Assembly (NCBI GenBank): GCA_005791535.1
Contig: SXWH01000134.1
Span: 1-57,876, forward strand
DNA: 57,876 bases
Direction of reading: 5' to 3'
From: Verrucomicrobiaceae bacterium
Lineage (GTDB): Bacteria > Verrucomicrobiota > Verrucomicrobiia > Chthoniobacterales > Chthoniobacteraceae
The translations under genes were made by a program, and so were the position numbers. Shown piece by piece: positions 29,001 to 37,500 of this stretch. Within the stretch, counting starts at the first letter, position 1, and each line of letters begins with the position of its first letter. A model generated the notes under the pieces. It had not been told where the DNA came from. It made no database searches and saw nothing but the letters and a program-made list of their open reading frames with translations.

Positions 29001-31117
29001 AGCGTCACATTTCCGACCGAGCCAGTGCCGGCCAACGTGCCGCCATCGGCGCTCACAGCCCCCGTGGATACAGTGCTACCAGTAATGCTCAGCGTTCCCG
29101 CGCTCACGGTCGTTGCACCCGTGTAGGTGTTCGAGCCGGAGAGAGTCTGCAGGCCCGTTCCGGACTTCGTGACCCCGAGCGTATTCGTTCCATTGGTAAT
29201 CACGCCGCCGTAGTTGGATAGATAAGAGCCGGCACCGTTCCACAGAGCGTTATTCTGAATCGCCATGTAGCCGGTGTTGATGTTCGAGTTATCCGAACCG
29301 AGCGTCAGGACGCTGTTCGCATTTCCGGTGTTAGTGACTGTGCCGCCACTGCCCGTAAGCACGTCAAACGTTTCATTCTTTCCATTGAGATCAAACGTGC
29401 CGCCGTTGATTTGGACATCCGAAGTGTTGAGGATTTGGTCGTCGCCAGTTCCAGCCGCGCCGAGAATCGCGGTGCCGCCATTCACGATCAAAGCCAGATC
29501 ATTCGTCGAGCGAACCGTCGCAGTGGCCGTTTTTTCCAACGAAAGCGTACCGCTGTTTACCATGACATGGCTGCCGGAGTTTGCCGTCGCGCCGCCAAAT
29601 GAAAGTGTTCCTGTGCCGCTTTGAATCACGAAACTGCCGGCATTATTGACTCCAGTCAGCGCCTGATTCAGCGCAACATTGCTGCTCGTGTTAAACTCCA
29701 AATCGCCGCCATTGCTCAGTGTGACAGCGCCAGCTGCAGCCCATGTGTAGGCGCCGCCTGTGCCAAAAACGAGCTTGCCACCCGTGCTGCTGACAGTCGT
29801 CGTCCCGGTGTAACCGGCGTTTCCATTATCAACCGTCACATTGCCGAGACCCGCATGGATCAGGCTTCCGGTAATGCTTACCGCGCCCGCAGTCGTCTGC
29901 GAGATGGCCTTGGTGAAAGTCACATTGTCTGCGCGGTTGAACTGCAAAGTCGCCGTGCCGTTCACCTGCGTGAACGTCGGGTTGTTCACGCTGTTATCGA
30001 AGCCGAACGCTACATCGCTCGAAGAATTGATATCGCCAACCGTACCTCCCTGACCTACCGCCAGCGTGCCCGAACTGATGTAGGTTTTCCCTGTGTAGCC
30101 CGTGCTGCTTGCCAGCGTGAACAGCCCAGCCATCGCCGCACCGCCATTTGCCCAGCGACCAAAATCGACATTCGCCACGCCACCTGTCTCACCGATGCCT
30201 CCATAGAATGTTGCGCTGTTGGTCCCTGCCGTGAGATTCGATGCGATACGCGCCGTCGGGATGGACGACGCATCCACATTCAGCGTCCCAAAAAATGCGT
30301 TGCTACCACTCTCCAGTCGCATCGCGCCGAGCCCGCCGTGACCAGCCTCATTAAAGCCGTAGCCGCTTATCGTAATATTTCCCCGATAAGCTCCGCCCGC
30401 GTTCAAGAACAACTGACCACCATTTTGCACAGCCACCGTCGTCGAGCTATCCACGCCAAGCGAGTAAGCGTTTGCCGAAACCCGCGTGCCGGAGACTGTG
30501 AAGCCCGCATTGGTGTTCACGCCCGTGAGCGCCGTATTCACCGCCGCGGATGGCGTCGCGGGGCTGCCTGCTCCGATAATGTTCAACGTACCCGAGCCCG
30601 AGATATTCCCATTGATCGTGATGCCGTTCGCCGTCGCCACCGCCGAATTCAGATTCACGTTCAGGTTGTCATTCAGCAAAATAGGAACGTTGATCGTCGG
30701 GATCGCCGACGCACTCTGCCCGCCAGCCTGAAGATTGATCGCAGCGCTACCTGAACTCACATCAAAAATCAGCCGCCCCGAGTTACCATACGAATTGAAA
30801 GAGTAACCAAATACCGTTCCTGTCGCCGTGTCGCCGAGATTCAGCGTGCCGATGGTCCGCATGCCATCGAGATTAATCGTCACCGCCGCCTGCAGATCGA
30901 TGGCATTAAAATTGGCGATCGCATCCACGCCGTCCGCGATGGTCGTCGTTGCCCAGTTGGCACCGAGTGCCCAAGATCCTGCCCATGCGGTGGCCGGCGT
31001 AGCGCTCTGGAATGTCCAAGTGCCATCGGCTGCATGACTGGCCACAGGAGTGAATGCGCCAGCCAGAGCAAGCATTGATGCTACATTGCGGGTAAGTGAT
31101 GGAGAGACGGATTTCAT
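20051..31117 (-). CDS. giant autotransporter-associated beta-strand repeat protein with PEP-CTERM signal (3688 aa)
   Basis: A 3688-aa secreted protein. The N-terminus has a signal peptide (MLALAGAFTPVASHAADG). Nearly all the rest consists of Gly/Thr/Asn/Ser-rich beta-strand repeats of the autotransporter-associated type, with the recurring pattern LxKxGxGxLxLxGxNxYxGxTxVxxGxL. Examples are GVTKSGTGLQTLSGSNTYTG and LVKTGTGSMLLGSDNNYSGG. The C-terminus is VPEPGSAALLLGGLAMLAGRRRRK, a textbook PEP-CTERM sorting signal: VPEP, a hydrophobic stretch, a basic tail. No autotransporter beta-barrel is present, so export is probably by Sec followed by exosortase processing. It is likely a surface fibre, adhesin or matrix protein (inference). 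Its C-terminal region differs from those of the two paralogues to the right. It ends in its own terminator. Confidence 0.9.
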   Translation of the reverse strand: MKSVSPSLTRNVASMLALAGAFTPVASHAADGTWTFQSATPATAWAGSWALGANWATTTIADGVDAIANFNAIDLQAAVTINLDGMRTIGTLNLGDTATGTVFGYSFNSYGNSGRLIFDVSSGSAAINLQAGGQSASAIPTINVPILLNDNLNVNLNSAVATANGITINGNISGSGTLNIIGAGSPATPSAAVNTALTGVNTNAGFTVSGTRVSANAYSLGVDSSTTVAVQNGGQLFLNAGGAYRGNITISGYGFNEAGHGGLGAMRLESGSNAFFGTLNVDASSIPTARIASNLTAGTNSATFYGGIGETGGVANVDFGRWANGGAAMAGLFTLASSTGYTGKTYISSGTLAVGQGGTVGDINSSSDVAFGFDNSVNNPTFTQVNGTATLQFNRADNVTFTKAISQTTAGAVSITGSLIHAGLGNVTVDNGNAGYTGTTTVSSTGGKLVFGTGGAYTWAAAGAVTLSNGGDLEFNTSSNVALNQALTGVNNAGSFVIQSGTGTLSFGGATANSGSHVMVNSGTLSLEKTATATVRSTNDLALIVNGGTAILGAAGTGDDQILNTSDVQINGGTFDLNGKNETFDVLTGSGGTVTNTGNANSVLTLGSDNSNINTGYMAIQNNALWNGAGSYLSNYGGVITNGTNTLGVTKSGTGLQTLSGSNTYTGATTVSAGTLSITGSTVSTGAVSADGGTLAGTGSVGNVTLTTTAGSTINPGATSLDNATGTLTANSLTVNGGTLRLNLGATGVTSDKIAVTTTANFAAASTLQTAFTAPPTAGTYTLLTTASAGLTGTLPTYTAPANTRYTYTLDPLNTTPDALTLTVGGSNATSNWSGGASNVWDFATSGNFSGGATDFKNFDVITFADGPTNRAPNIATGVSVEAPLTFINSVGNDYSVNVTGTGKLTGLTSISKTGNGVLTINGAHDYFGDVNVTGGTLIAGSATAFGSAIGQTYVSNGGTININGQTLGNEVFNIAGAGVGGNGALINNGAGNNNALRYVKLTDDATVGSTLLDGGGRFDVRDQTAGAYTGFLDAVGERLDLNGKTLTKEGMNQFSVVNADMTVGTVNINRGTFAVEVTTPIRPGTVINTNPFGSLSIFATGQNLNPGQTGFHQGTVNLNGGTVNQTNNTNNVTSSAYVVPSLGFLNFTTGNTVLNGGISGAGVLVKQGGGALTLNTANSGFTGHLVETNGTIDIGDAQLTGIANGLSGNAGGWGSGNVSVINGTTFRNSRGTNWTLPAGVNVLNANFRNSPPLQTNTLTINTPLGTDYMSSNFIVDRGTVALGSGADLRFNNIQIGTTAIGSGNVATLNIGSGTNISATFFEIGTSAAGNTGVVNQTGGSIKVMGNGDTNNDGGFRVGHWSGSVPQYHISGGSLNVPYGSVAVGVDGLQPLVNLSGTGLIFARQVNVDTRNGANAPFSATFNISGGELMVGVGGLVRGGNGNTAAQQDINWTGGKISAWGNWGTGIVGTTALNPINVEGSREFEPNGYLINVGGLQGPGSITLNENGVLALGGAGTIRGPIDVNTGVLRAGNPSAFGLTSGVTVANGATFDTGGQSSAVVAPALRPTINVQGTGIAGQAAVWSSAGGTGNQAVFGQLNLTGDATIGGNTRGTDLANNGINMNGFTLTKVGVSELAYSPTSTANMGNFVVESGFLTVQSNNALGGAGTGTISANPGGEIRSWFGAAATGTNSKPVVLNGGVLATGGGGANVAEWTGGTSLTANSSIGRIAQGGYNSETDRVLRLAGDLTLNDFTLTKLNRTPLQISSLSNASNGNITAYGGSVTLMTNSNMTGTGVVKIGGDASIVLDDGTGVSNLSKSLILAGGLLQNANGNHTFSNSLDVIGHARLGAAAATALTVSDINVPARSGVTFDTTGTITPTLINGATPTGRLSAAYTAGAGATNTTFAEIVAGNVAAISPTLNTTGVALSTALATDDVLNTTAANAVITSDLTIRSLTTQVDAFVNNGALLTIADGGVVNRAANHWLQTNAGAQGRITTGLPTGELYFTAPTHFETITDIGMRLQVVDAPLAAGGFNPVTIVKTGPGALTKLGSANFPAANTAINNLNSGGFVINSGRVTLEGGTGLGLGNVSVRDGGSLLFLRPAATLNLGVANNINLSGIGMGEAAGILGAMRLINGETIDGTVRFLGRSRIHADTLGVLSGLVAGTSASPFEKTGGGLLFLANPANTYAGVTEIGTRDLAGGVLGVSKLSNGGSASSIGQTTAAANRLILDGGTLRYMGKGDSTNKLFTVGINGATIDARGFGSLNLTSTGSLAVAPGTSRNLTLGGDYDTTLLNAVNGSLPNNTFAPSFGDPTHGFVNLFKGGSSIWTITSNLPGLGTTTVQNGQLRVGDGGTSGTLPGGATPIAVYGHGVVTLQNQGDLVFNRSDAITVKNQIIGADVRTEIVQVGSGTLTLGGLYDNTNAAIRVENGVVELAKETVAGALLNSGRAAGATGAQTAGSNAGVTINAGTLRLAGINNADDQIANNVEVFMRGGTFDMNGRYEMIGRLEGTSGVVNGGGILEVGGFIISNNTSFRGFAGTIAGNTNLIKAGTGSAVLTGDSTANGSVTVNQGRLVLGYSGTSGSLAGGASVTAGGTLTYNRADNITIANAVTGAGVIEQAGSGTATLSAQPAVVLNQLAVRRGGLNIALSGANTSTQILGNVTLDGGRLSVIGNPVGTSTFRMDGNSIAMNGGNLRVDGGTGSGTELIILNTNGSLARGTGSITGTINFEAVNGGVIRTNAVNSANGYINTANHAYATYNGNDWAAQVGNSTLGAFTGYVNNAYAANNNTNVTADFTFTGATTTDTIRFATAAATNLGLDAQTLSLGRGGILNGPAVGANITTVSGGSIIPVTVTPVDARGADIIVHQNNTAAEMVISATLANPAGNPATQNGTNAANAAALTGLASTAGLYVGMPVTGTNIPANSYIAAVNSGTQITLNQNITVANTANPLTFGGYYTGFVKAGDGVLRLTGANTFGGAVTVNAGKLIIGDGATSGSIADAVNAGIANPFVNDGIVAWSRSDTATTTRAISGFGEVRQEGTGTLNLNAANSFAGGLTVSKGTVQTNNNSGFGAGVGGIPGLVTLGDADTGANNVALLATSTGVLTIPNHITVSALGSGTATIGSASNTAAIASVFTGAINLNRATIFGGNLDRTTFTGPISGNVGTLTIAKTTPGATGRVDLQAENTFTGNVVIQENAILQVGSGVFSDPRNQLPDSADISLTGTAAAILQLNGDNETIGTLNSANVNAELRTIAAGPSILTVTNGGTYNGKVTGGTGATHFTLETTGGTLTLGGTTDNVAGNLLVNGGTVILNKTAATMRAVGAVATVNTGTLQLSGTNGDQIADAAVVNLNGGTVDLNGLSETIGALNGLGGTIKNTGVAASTLTLGGTNGNSTGFFGTISDDVGTIALVKTGTGSMLLGSDNNYSGGTTISGGNLQVGAGGAAGSLGSGPLVNNSLLSINRTGSLTIAGAISGSGPILHNGGGTTTLTANSSTFTGPIVVNAGTLVVNNNVGTGNVTIALGATLTGSNGTMGDVAVAGGTLSPGTGTGTLTMGDLNVMTGSTVNFDLTTVSSYDQINVSGGLTIGTGVTANFTSTISTGLPTDYLFLMINDGADPIIGTFGGVAEGAIVSINGVDFTATYLADSATNSPTGGNDFALIVPEPGSAALLLGGLAMLAGRRRRK

Positions 31118-31520
31118 ACGTGTTCAGTCAGTTGTTTGGGTGAAGGCTCGCCAGACATTGGCTTGCGCTTGATGTTAAAAATAGTCGCGAAGCAAACGGT
31201 GAAAAGTAAAAACTCGTTATCGGCGGAAAAAATTTCGGTATCACGGATTTTTTACTCGATGGCATCAGAATTGAACCACTCGCACCGCCGCTCCAGTTGC
31301 GATCCGGATACTTGCGATCCGTGGATTCCAGACGAACCAACTCTCACCCTGAACACCTCGCAACGTGAAATCAATAATCCGCACACTGAGCGCGTTTGCG
31401 GCTGAAACATGCGGCGAAAATCGGAACACCGAATGACTGCGATATGGCCATATTGAGCCTTCCGTAATCGATTAAACCGAAGTTACTTAGGAGAAAGCCC
31501 GTCGCGAAACGAAAAAGCAA
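31118..31520. other. upstream region of the 3688-aa repeat protein
   Basis: About 400 AT-richer bases between the giant gene at 20051-31117 and the terminator of the next giant gene. No supported gene; short frames here are Ser/Pro-rich and resemble nothing. It must hold the promoter and leader of the 3688-aa gene. A 12-base perfect palindrome, ATATGGCCATAT, lies at 31442-31453. Confidence 0.5.
31178..31205 (-). promoter_or_regulatory. weak candidate promoter for the 3688-aa gene
   Basis: On the reverse strand, TTTTCA (31200-31205) and TATTTT (31178-31183) are separated by 16 bases, each matching four of six consensus positions. They lie about 60 bases upstream of the ATG at 31117 in the most AT-rich part of the gap. 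Similar chance matches are common in AT-rich DNA. Confidence 0.2.
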
Positions 31521-31552
31521 AACGGCCTCCGATGCGAACATCGGAGGCCGTT
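31521..31552 (-). terminator. intrinsic terminator of the 2524-aa repeat protein
   Basis: A perfect 14-bp stem, AACGGCCTCCGATG (31521-31534) with CATCGGAGGCCGTT (31539-31552), loop CGAA. On the reverse strand it is followed by TTGCTTTTTCG. It sits 37 bases past the stop at 31589. This is the clearest intrinsic terminator in the window. Its stem shares AACGGCCT(C/T)CGA with the terminator of the paralogous gene at 39983-40014. Confidence 0.9.
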
Positions 31553-31588
31553 GAATTTTGCTAAAGCAGTAACCGACTGCTTTCGAGG

Positions 31589-34500
31589 TTACACCTTGCG
31601 GCGGCGGCGTTGCAGACCGAGGAGCATTCCAACGCCACCGAGCAACATCGCGGCTGCACCGGGTTCCGGAACTGCGGCAAGTACGACGTCGTTGCCGTCT
31701 CCGCCCACGTAACTAATCGTGAATTCCTGACCGGAGCCTGTCGCAAACACCGACGCACCTTCACTCAGTCCCGCAAACGTGCCGCTGACCGCGTCACCCG
31801 TTCCGTCATTCAGAATGAGCGTGAAAAGGTCGCTGGTGCCCGTGTAGCTGCCGCTCAGGGAAAGCGTGGCGTTTCCGAGAGAGACGGTGCCGTTAACAAC
31901 CAATTGATCGTAGCCCGTTCCAACCGTCGTACCGTTGACCTCGCCGAGGAAGTTCGTTCCACTGTTCATTGTGAAGTTGCCCGCGACCGTCAGGATTCCC
32001 GGGCTTGCACCGGGGCTGATGGACGCGCCGTTGGTGAGCGTTGTCGCTCCGACCGTTCCTCCGCTTCCCATCAGGACTGAAGTCGCACCATCCACTGTCA
32101 CCGTGCTTCCGCTAATGCTGCCAGAGACTTTCAAAACGCCTCCGCTCACCAGAGTTGCGCCGGTGTAGGAATTTAGGGCGCTCAGCTCCATCGTTCCAGG
32201 GCCTGCCTTTGTGAGACCACCTACCGCACTGGCAAAGTCCCCGGATTGATTACGGAGCGGTGCACTTACGACGAGGTCTGAGGCGGCACTCCCTGTGGCG
32301 TCAGCCACAGTGAATGTCGTATTCGCATTCAAGTGGTTTGCCGCTCCATTTCCAGTGGCGATGGATGACGCGGCAACACCGCCGACCGTGACGTCACCAC
32401 GGAATTGGAAGCCTTCATACGCGCCGCTATCCGTCGACGATTGCGTGAGCGTTGCTCCGCTTAGGGAGACAGGTCCGAGGACGTTGTAACGGGTGCTGGT
32501 AAGCGTGCCGCCGTTGACCGCAACAGCAGGAAGGTTCGCATTGCCGACACCGTTTCCGAAGATGTTATTGCTGGTGAAGCTGAGCGTTCCGGTCGAACCG
32601 ACCGTGACTGTCTTTCCAGCGACATTCGATGCACCGAGACTGCCACTTGCCCCGTTGGCAGCACCGAGAGCGGTCGCGACTAATGTGCCTCCATTCACTG
32701 CGATGTTCCCGGTAGTGGTGCTCGCACCCGAAAGCGTCAGGCTGCCCGCCCCAGCTTTCACCAATGAGGCGGAGCCCGTAAACAAGCTGGCATACGTGGT
32801 ATCGACGGATTGGTTTACCGTCAGAGTTGCGGCTGTGCTGCTGGTGATGGATTTTCCAGTCGTGTTAGCGCCTACAGTGGTCGGATTCGAGGCCAGGCTG
32901 CCGACGGTTTGACTAAAACCATCGAGCGCGATCACCGCAGTGTTGGCATCGTTCTGGCCCAACACCAAGTTAGATGAGGAAGGGAGGACGCCAGTGGCTC
33001 CCGTGCGCAGTGTACCGACTAGAACGCCCGTCGTAAGCCAATCATTGCCCGTCGAATTGATTGTCCATGAGTTGGCATCGGTTTTGGAGAGTTGGGCACC
33101 TGGGAGTGTGATCGTTCCGTTGACCACTCCATTGCCACCAGCGCCGCGGAGGAAAAATACGGAGCTAGCGCTGTTGAATCCACCTCCACCAGCCGTCACG
33201 GGTCCGTTCAGGGTCAATGTTCCGTTCGTGATACTCATCTGGACGATTGCTGTTCCGGATACGGTAATTGGGCCGCCAATCGACGATGTTCCAGTATTCG
33301 TCACCTGCGACCGCAGGCTGATCGTTCCATTGAGAAACGACGTCATATTCAGCGTCGTTTCCACTGGGGTAGATACCCCATTGAGGCTTAGGGTCGTGGC
33401 ATTTCCAGTTGCACCCGCCGCGGGGTAGTTCAGCGTGATGGATGAAGCTTTCGGCACCGATGCTTGAGAGGCAAAGTTCAGCGTCGAGAGGCCTGTCCCA
33501 AAGGCGTCGACGGTAATCGCACCAGTGTAAGCCGAGTTATTGCTTCCCGACAGCAGGAACGTACCGCCGCCCGCCAGCGTGCTATTCAGAGCGAGCGCAC
33601 CAGTCCCGCTGAGATTGCCCGGAATCGTAATCGTTGCCGCGGTTGCATTGCGATGAGAGATTACTCCGCCGCCGAATCCGACCGCGATATTACGATTGGC
33701 ACCCAGATTTGCTGCGACTGCGCCCGTGTATGCAAGTGCTCCGCCGCCACTGAGGGAAATTGTGTTTCCAGCAACGCCGCTTCCCAAACTCGCCGGGTCG
33801 GCGACGCTGACGGTACCGGCACTGACCTGGGTAGGACCCGGATAGGTGTTCGCACCGACCAAAGTGAGGGTGGTGCTGCCGGACTTGTCGATGTAGCCCG
33901 CAGCAATACCGGCACCAGTCGAAGTAAGCGTGTAATTGTTCGTCGTGCCACTGACTGTGACAACTGCGGGCGAAACGCCTGCGGTTACGGTCACACCAGT
34001 CGGTGGCGTAATCGGGTTACCGTTGGCATCAGTGTCTCCGAAGTTCACGACATCGGCGGAATAGAACACATCCTGGGTTCCCGGACTTCCACTGTCTTCC
34101 CAGTTGGATGTGACCTTGGTATCCCACGTTGAGCCACCAGTTCCATTCCAAATAAGGCTCTTCGTCCCACCGATTACCACATCAACCGCCGTTGCCGACT
34201 GGTTGACGGTCGCGCTCCGGTAGTTCGATGCGCCTGCGAGGACGAAGGTTCCAGCCCCGCTGGATGAGGTGAAACTGAGCGCAGGGTAGGTTCCGTCACC
34301 GGGAATCGGTGCAGAGAAATCCAGCGTCGTAGTCCCATTGAACGTCGCGGTTGCCGCAGTCAGTTTCGCTGGCGTATTCGGGTTGAAGAACAAGGTCGAA
34401 CCGGTCGTTGAACCAAGCGTCAGCGAACCGACCGTTGTCTCGCCACCAAGCGCCGCGCCGTCGGCAACTGTGATGCTGGAAGTCGCGCCTAGAGCACCAT

Positions 34501-37500
34501 CGGCATTGAGTCGACCAGCCGAAACCGTGATCGGTCCCGTGTAGCCGGTGCTTGCGCCAGAGAGCGTCGTTGTTTGGGCACCAGATTTGATCAGCGGGTT
34601 TGTACCAGAAAGACTGGCGGCGATGGTCTGTGCCCCTACGACCGACGGCGCGCCCGCCAGACTGGAGTTCAAGTTGATGTTTCCACCGCCAGCAAGCGCC
34701 AACGTTCCTGTTCCGGTGACGTTCTTTGTAAGTGTGAATCCGTTGCCAGCGCCGTTGGTGTCGAGAGTCGTCGTTGTGGCCGCGACCGTGTCGATGATGG
34801 CATCTAGCGGGATCGTGATATTAGCGCCCGTTCCCGTCCCCGTGCCGGTGTTGTCCACTCGGACGGTACCGCCGCCGAAGCCAACCGCGTATGATCCGTC
34901 ATTGCGTCCAATCAATCCCCAGTTGCTGCGGAGATTCAGGGCTGCCGAGCCGCTGATATTGTAGCGGTCGATACCATCCGCCATATTGGCACCAGCCCCC
35001 GTCGCGCCACGGTTATCGAGCACAATCCAGTTCGTGGTGATGGTGCCGCCGGTATGGTTCATGACGCCCGTTCCGTCATTGCCCAGATAAATTCCGCCGC
35101 CCAGAACTGTGGCGGTCGCCAGAGCGTTGATATTGTTGTCACCAGTCGCGCTTGCACCGCCACCTGCAGCGGTCGACGGGGTCAACGTGGGCGATTGTCC
35201 ATTGGCTGTTGCACCGCCGACGGTGAGCGTTCCACCCGCCATGTTGTAAACCGAGGTGTTTGTAGGGAAATGGCCCAGCCGGAGTTGGGTTTCGACGTTC
35301 ACAGCCGAACCTGCAGCCTGGTTGATTACACCAATTCCATTTGCCACCTGCCCGGCCATCAACTGGGTCGCCGTCACCGACGCACCATTGTTGATGTTCA
35401 ACGTGTTCGCAGAGTTAGTTGCTGCACCGATGCCAATGTCGAGCGTGGTGACATTGACGTTCGCGGTGTTATTCAGATTGACGGTCGCCCCCGGGGCGTT
35501 GGACCCGACGCGGAATATCTGCGACGTGATGTTTCCCGTAAGATTCGTGATCGTGTTAGCCCTAGCCTGACCAAACCGGAGCTGTCCTCCCAAAGTGGAG
35601 GTTCCGAGCGTAATGGCGTTGCCTGCGTTGTCGAAGCCAGTTCCCAACGTATCGAAGTCAACGAACGTGCGCTGAATACTGTTGGCGATGGTTCCCGCGC
35701 CGACAGCGCCGGTTATCGTCTGCCCGGCAGCGAGTGTGTAACCATCGGAGCGATCGAATCCAAGAATGCCGTTGGCACCGTCGCCGTTGATGACGACGCT
35801 GCCCGCCCCGAGAGTGCCAGTCGTGCCACCTGCACCGACATTCAAGCGCATCGACGGCACGCCACCGGTCTGTGTATTCTGCCCGCCGATGGTCGTAGTT
35901 CCGTAGCTATTGGCGCCGGTGAGAATAGTTGTGTAACTGTTATTAAAGTTCGTCGCCCCGAACTCGAGGTTCCCACCGGAAATGCTGCCACTGATCGTGC
36001 CGGTCGAGTTGTGCGAGCCAATCCGCGCCGATCCGATGACATTGATGTTTCCTGCCCAAATATTCCCACCATCAAGGCGTAGCGCGCCGATGTTACCTGC
36101 AGAATCCACGAATCCCGTTCCCGTGATCGAAATATTGTTTGTGTAGGTTGCAGCCGTTCCGCTGACAAATATCTGCGCGCCATTCTGGACCTCAATGGTC
36201 CCTGTACCAGCCTGAGTCGGCGCTGTCAGTGAAAGACGGTATGTGCCCTGCGCAGGAGCGAGAAGGCGAATCGGGCCTGAGAAGCCCGCGTTGTTCCCGC
36301 TCAGCACCAGAGAATCCGCGGCTGTCGTGCCAGCGGCCGTTCTGATATTCGCATCCAGGTTTCCAGAGCCGGTTAGATTTCGGGAAAATGTGGTGGTTGT
36401 GGCAGTGGCGGTTCCATCGCGAGTCAGCAGGAGCGTAGCACCCGAAGCGACGCTCACGCCGCTGGTCGCGGTCAATGTGCCGCCATCGTGGTCGAGTTCG
36501 GTAGTTCCGGCCAGAATGCTGGTCGCACCAGTGTAGGTGTTCGCTCCGCGAAGAGTCGTGGAACCGCTCGTGGTGAGTCCGCCTGAGCCCGATATGGTGC
36601 CGGTGCTGGTCAATGTCGCACCGGAGGCGATGCTGATGTTCCCATTCGCAATCGTGCCGGAGTGAACCAGACTGGCACCAGCGCCCACGGTTACGTTCGT
36701 ACCAGAAATGCTGCCCGTAAGATTGGTTGTTCCAGCCGACAAGGTCGTCGCTCCCACATACTGATGAACGCCGCCAAGGTTAAGAACACCGTTTCCGGTT
36801 TTCATCAACGCCGTAGTTCCTATAATGCCGGCCGCTCCAGAGATCGTAATTGCGGTCGAGGTCGAATTCGTAAACGAGACATTCGAGGGCGTGACGTTCG
36901 CCGCGATGCTGGCGGTTGCATTCGCCGGGCCGTCTTGGAAAACGACGTCGTCGCTCTCAATGTAATCAGTCTGCGCCAGAGTAGAGCCGAGTTTCCAGTT
37001 TCCAGTAGCACCGGTGGCCCATGCCGAGCTGTTCGTTCCATCCCAGATCACCTGATCGTTACCTGTCACGCTCAACGCGATTGAGGTACCGGTATCGACG
37101 AGGCTCGCAGTGGCATGCCCGATCGGCGCAAGTGAAAATCCGCTGGTTCCCGGTGATGTGCCACCTGCGTAATTGATAAGGTTGTACGTTCCGTTCGCCA
37201 GTGCCCCGCCGAGTTGACCAACCACTAGATTGGTCGTTCCGGAGTTCACGAAGTTTGGAGCAGTGATGAGGTCACCACCTACACCGGTTTTCATGAACAG
37301 AGTGGTGCCGTTTCCGAAGGTCAGGTTGTTTGCGGTGATCGAGCCGGTTGAAGAAACCGTGCCTGTCCGAACCGCCCCAGCGGAGACGGTCAAAGGTGCC
37401 GTGATAGTCACCCCGGAAAGCGAGAGCGACCCAGCGCCGAGCTTCGTGAGACCTCCCGTGCCGGTGATCGTCGCGCCACTGATCCGCATATCTTCCAGCG

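Noticed and set aside
20397..31037. Many long open frames on the plus strand opposite the giant repeat genes
   Set aside because: They result from the strongly biased codons of Gly/Thr/Asn-rich repeats; their translations are low-complexity and match no family.
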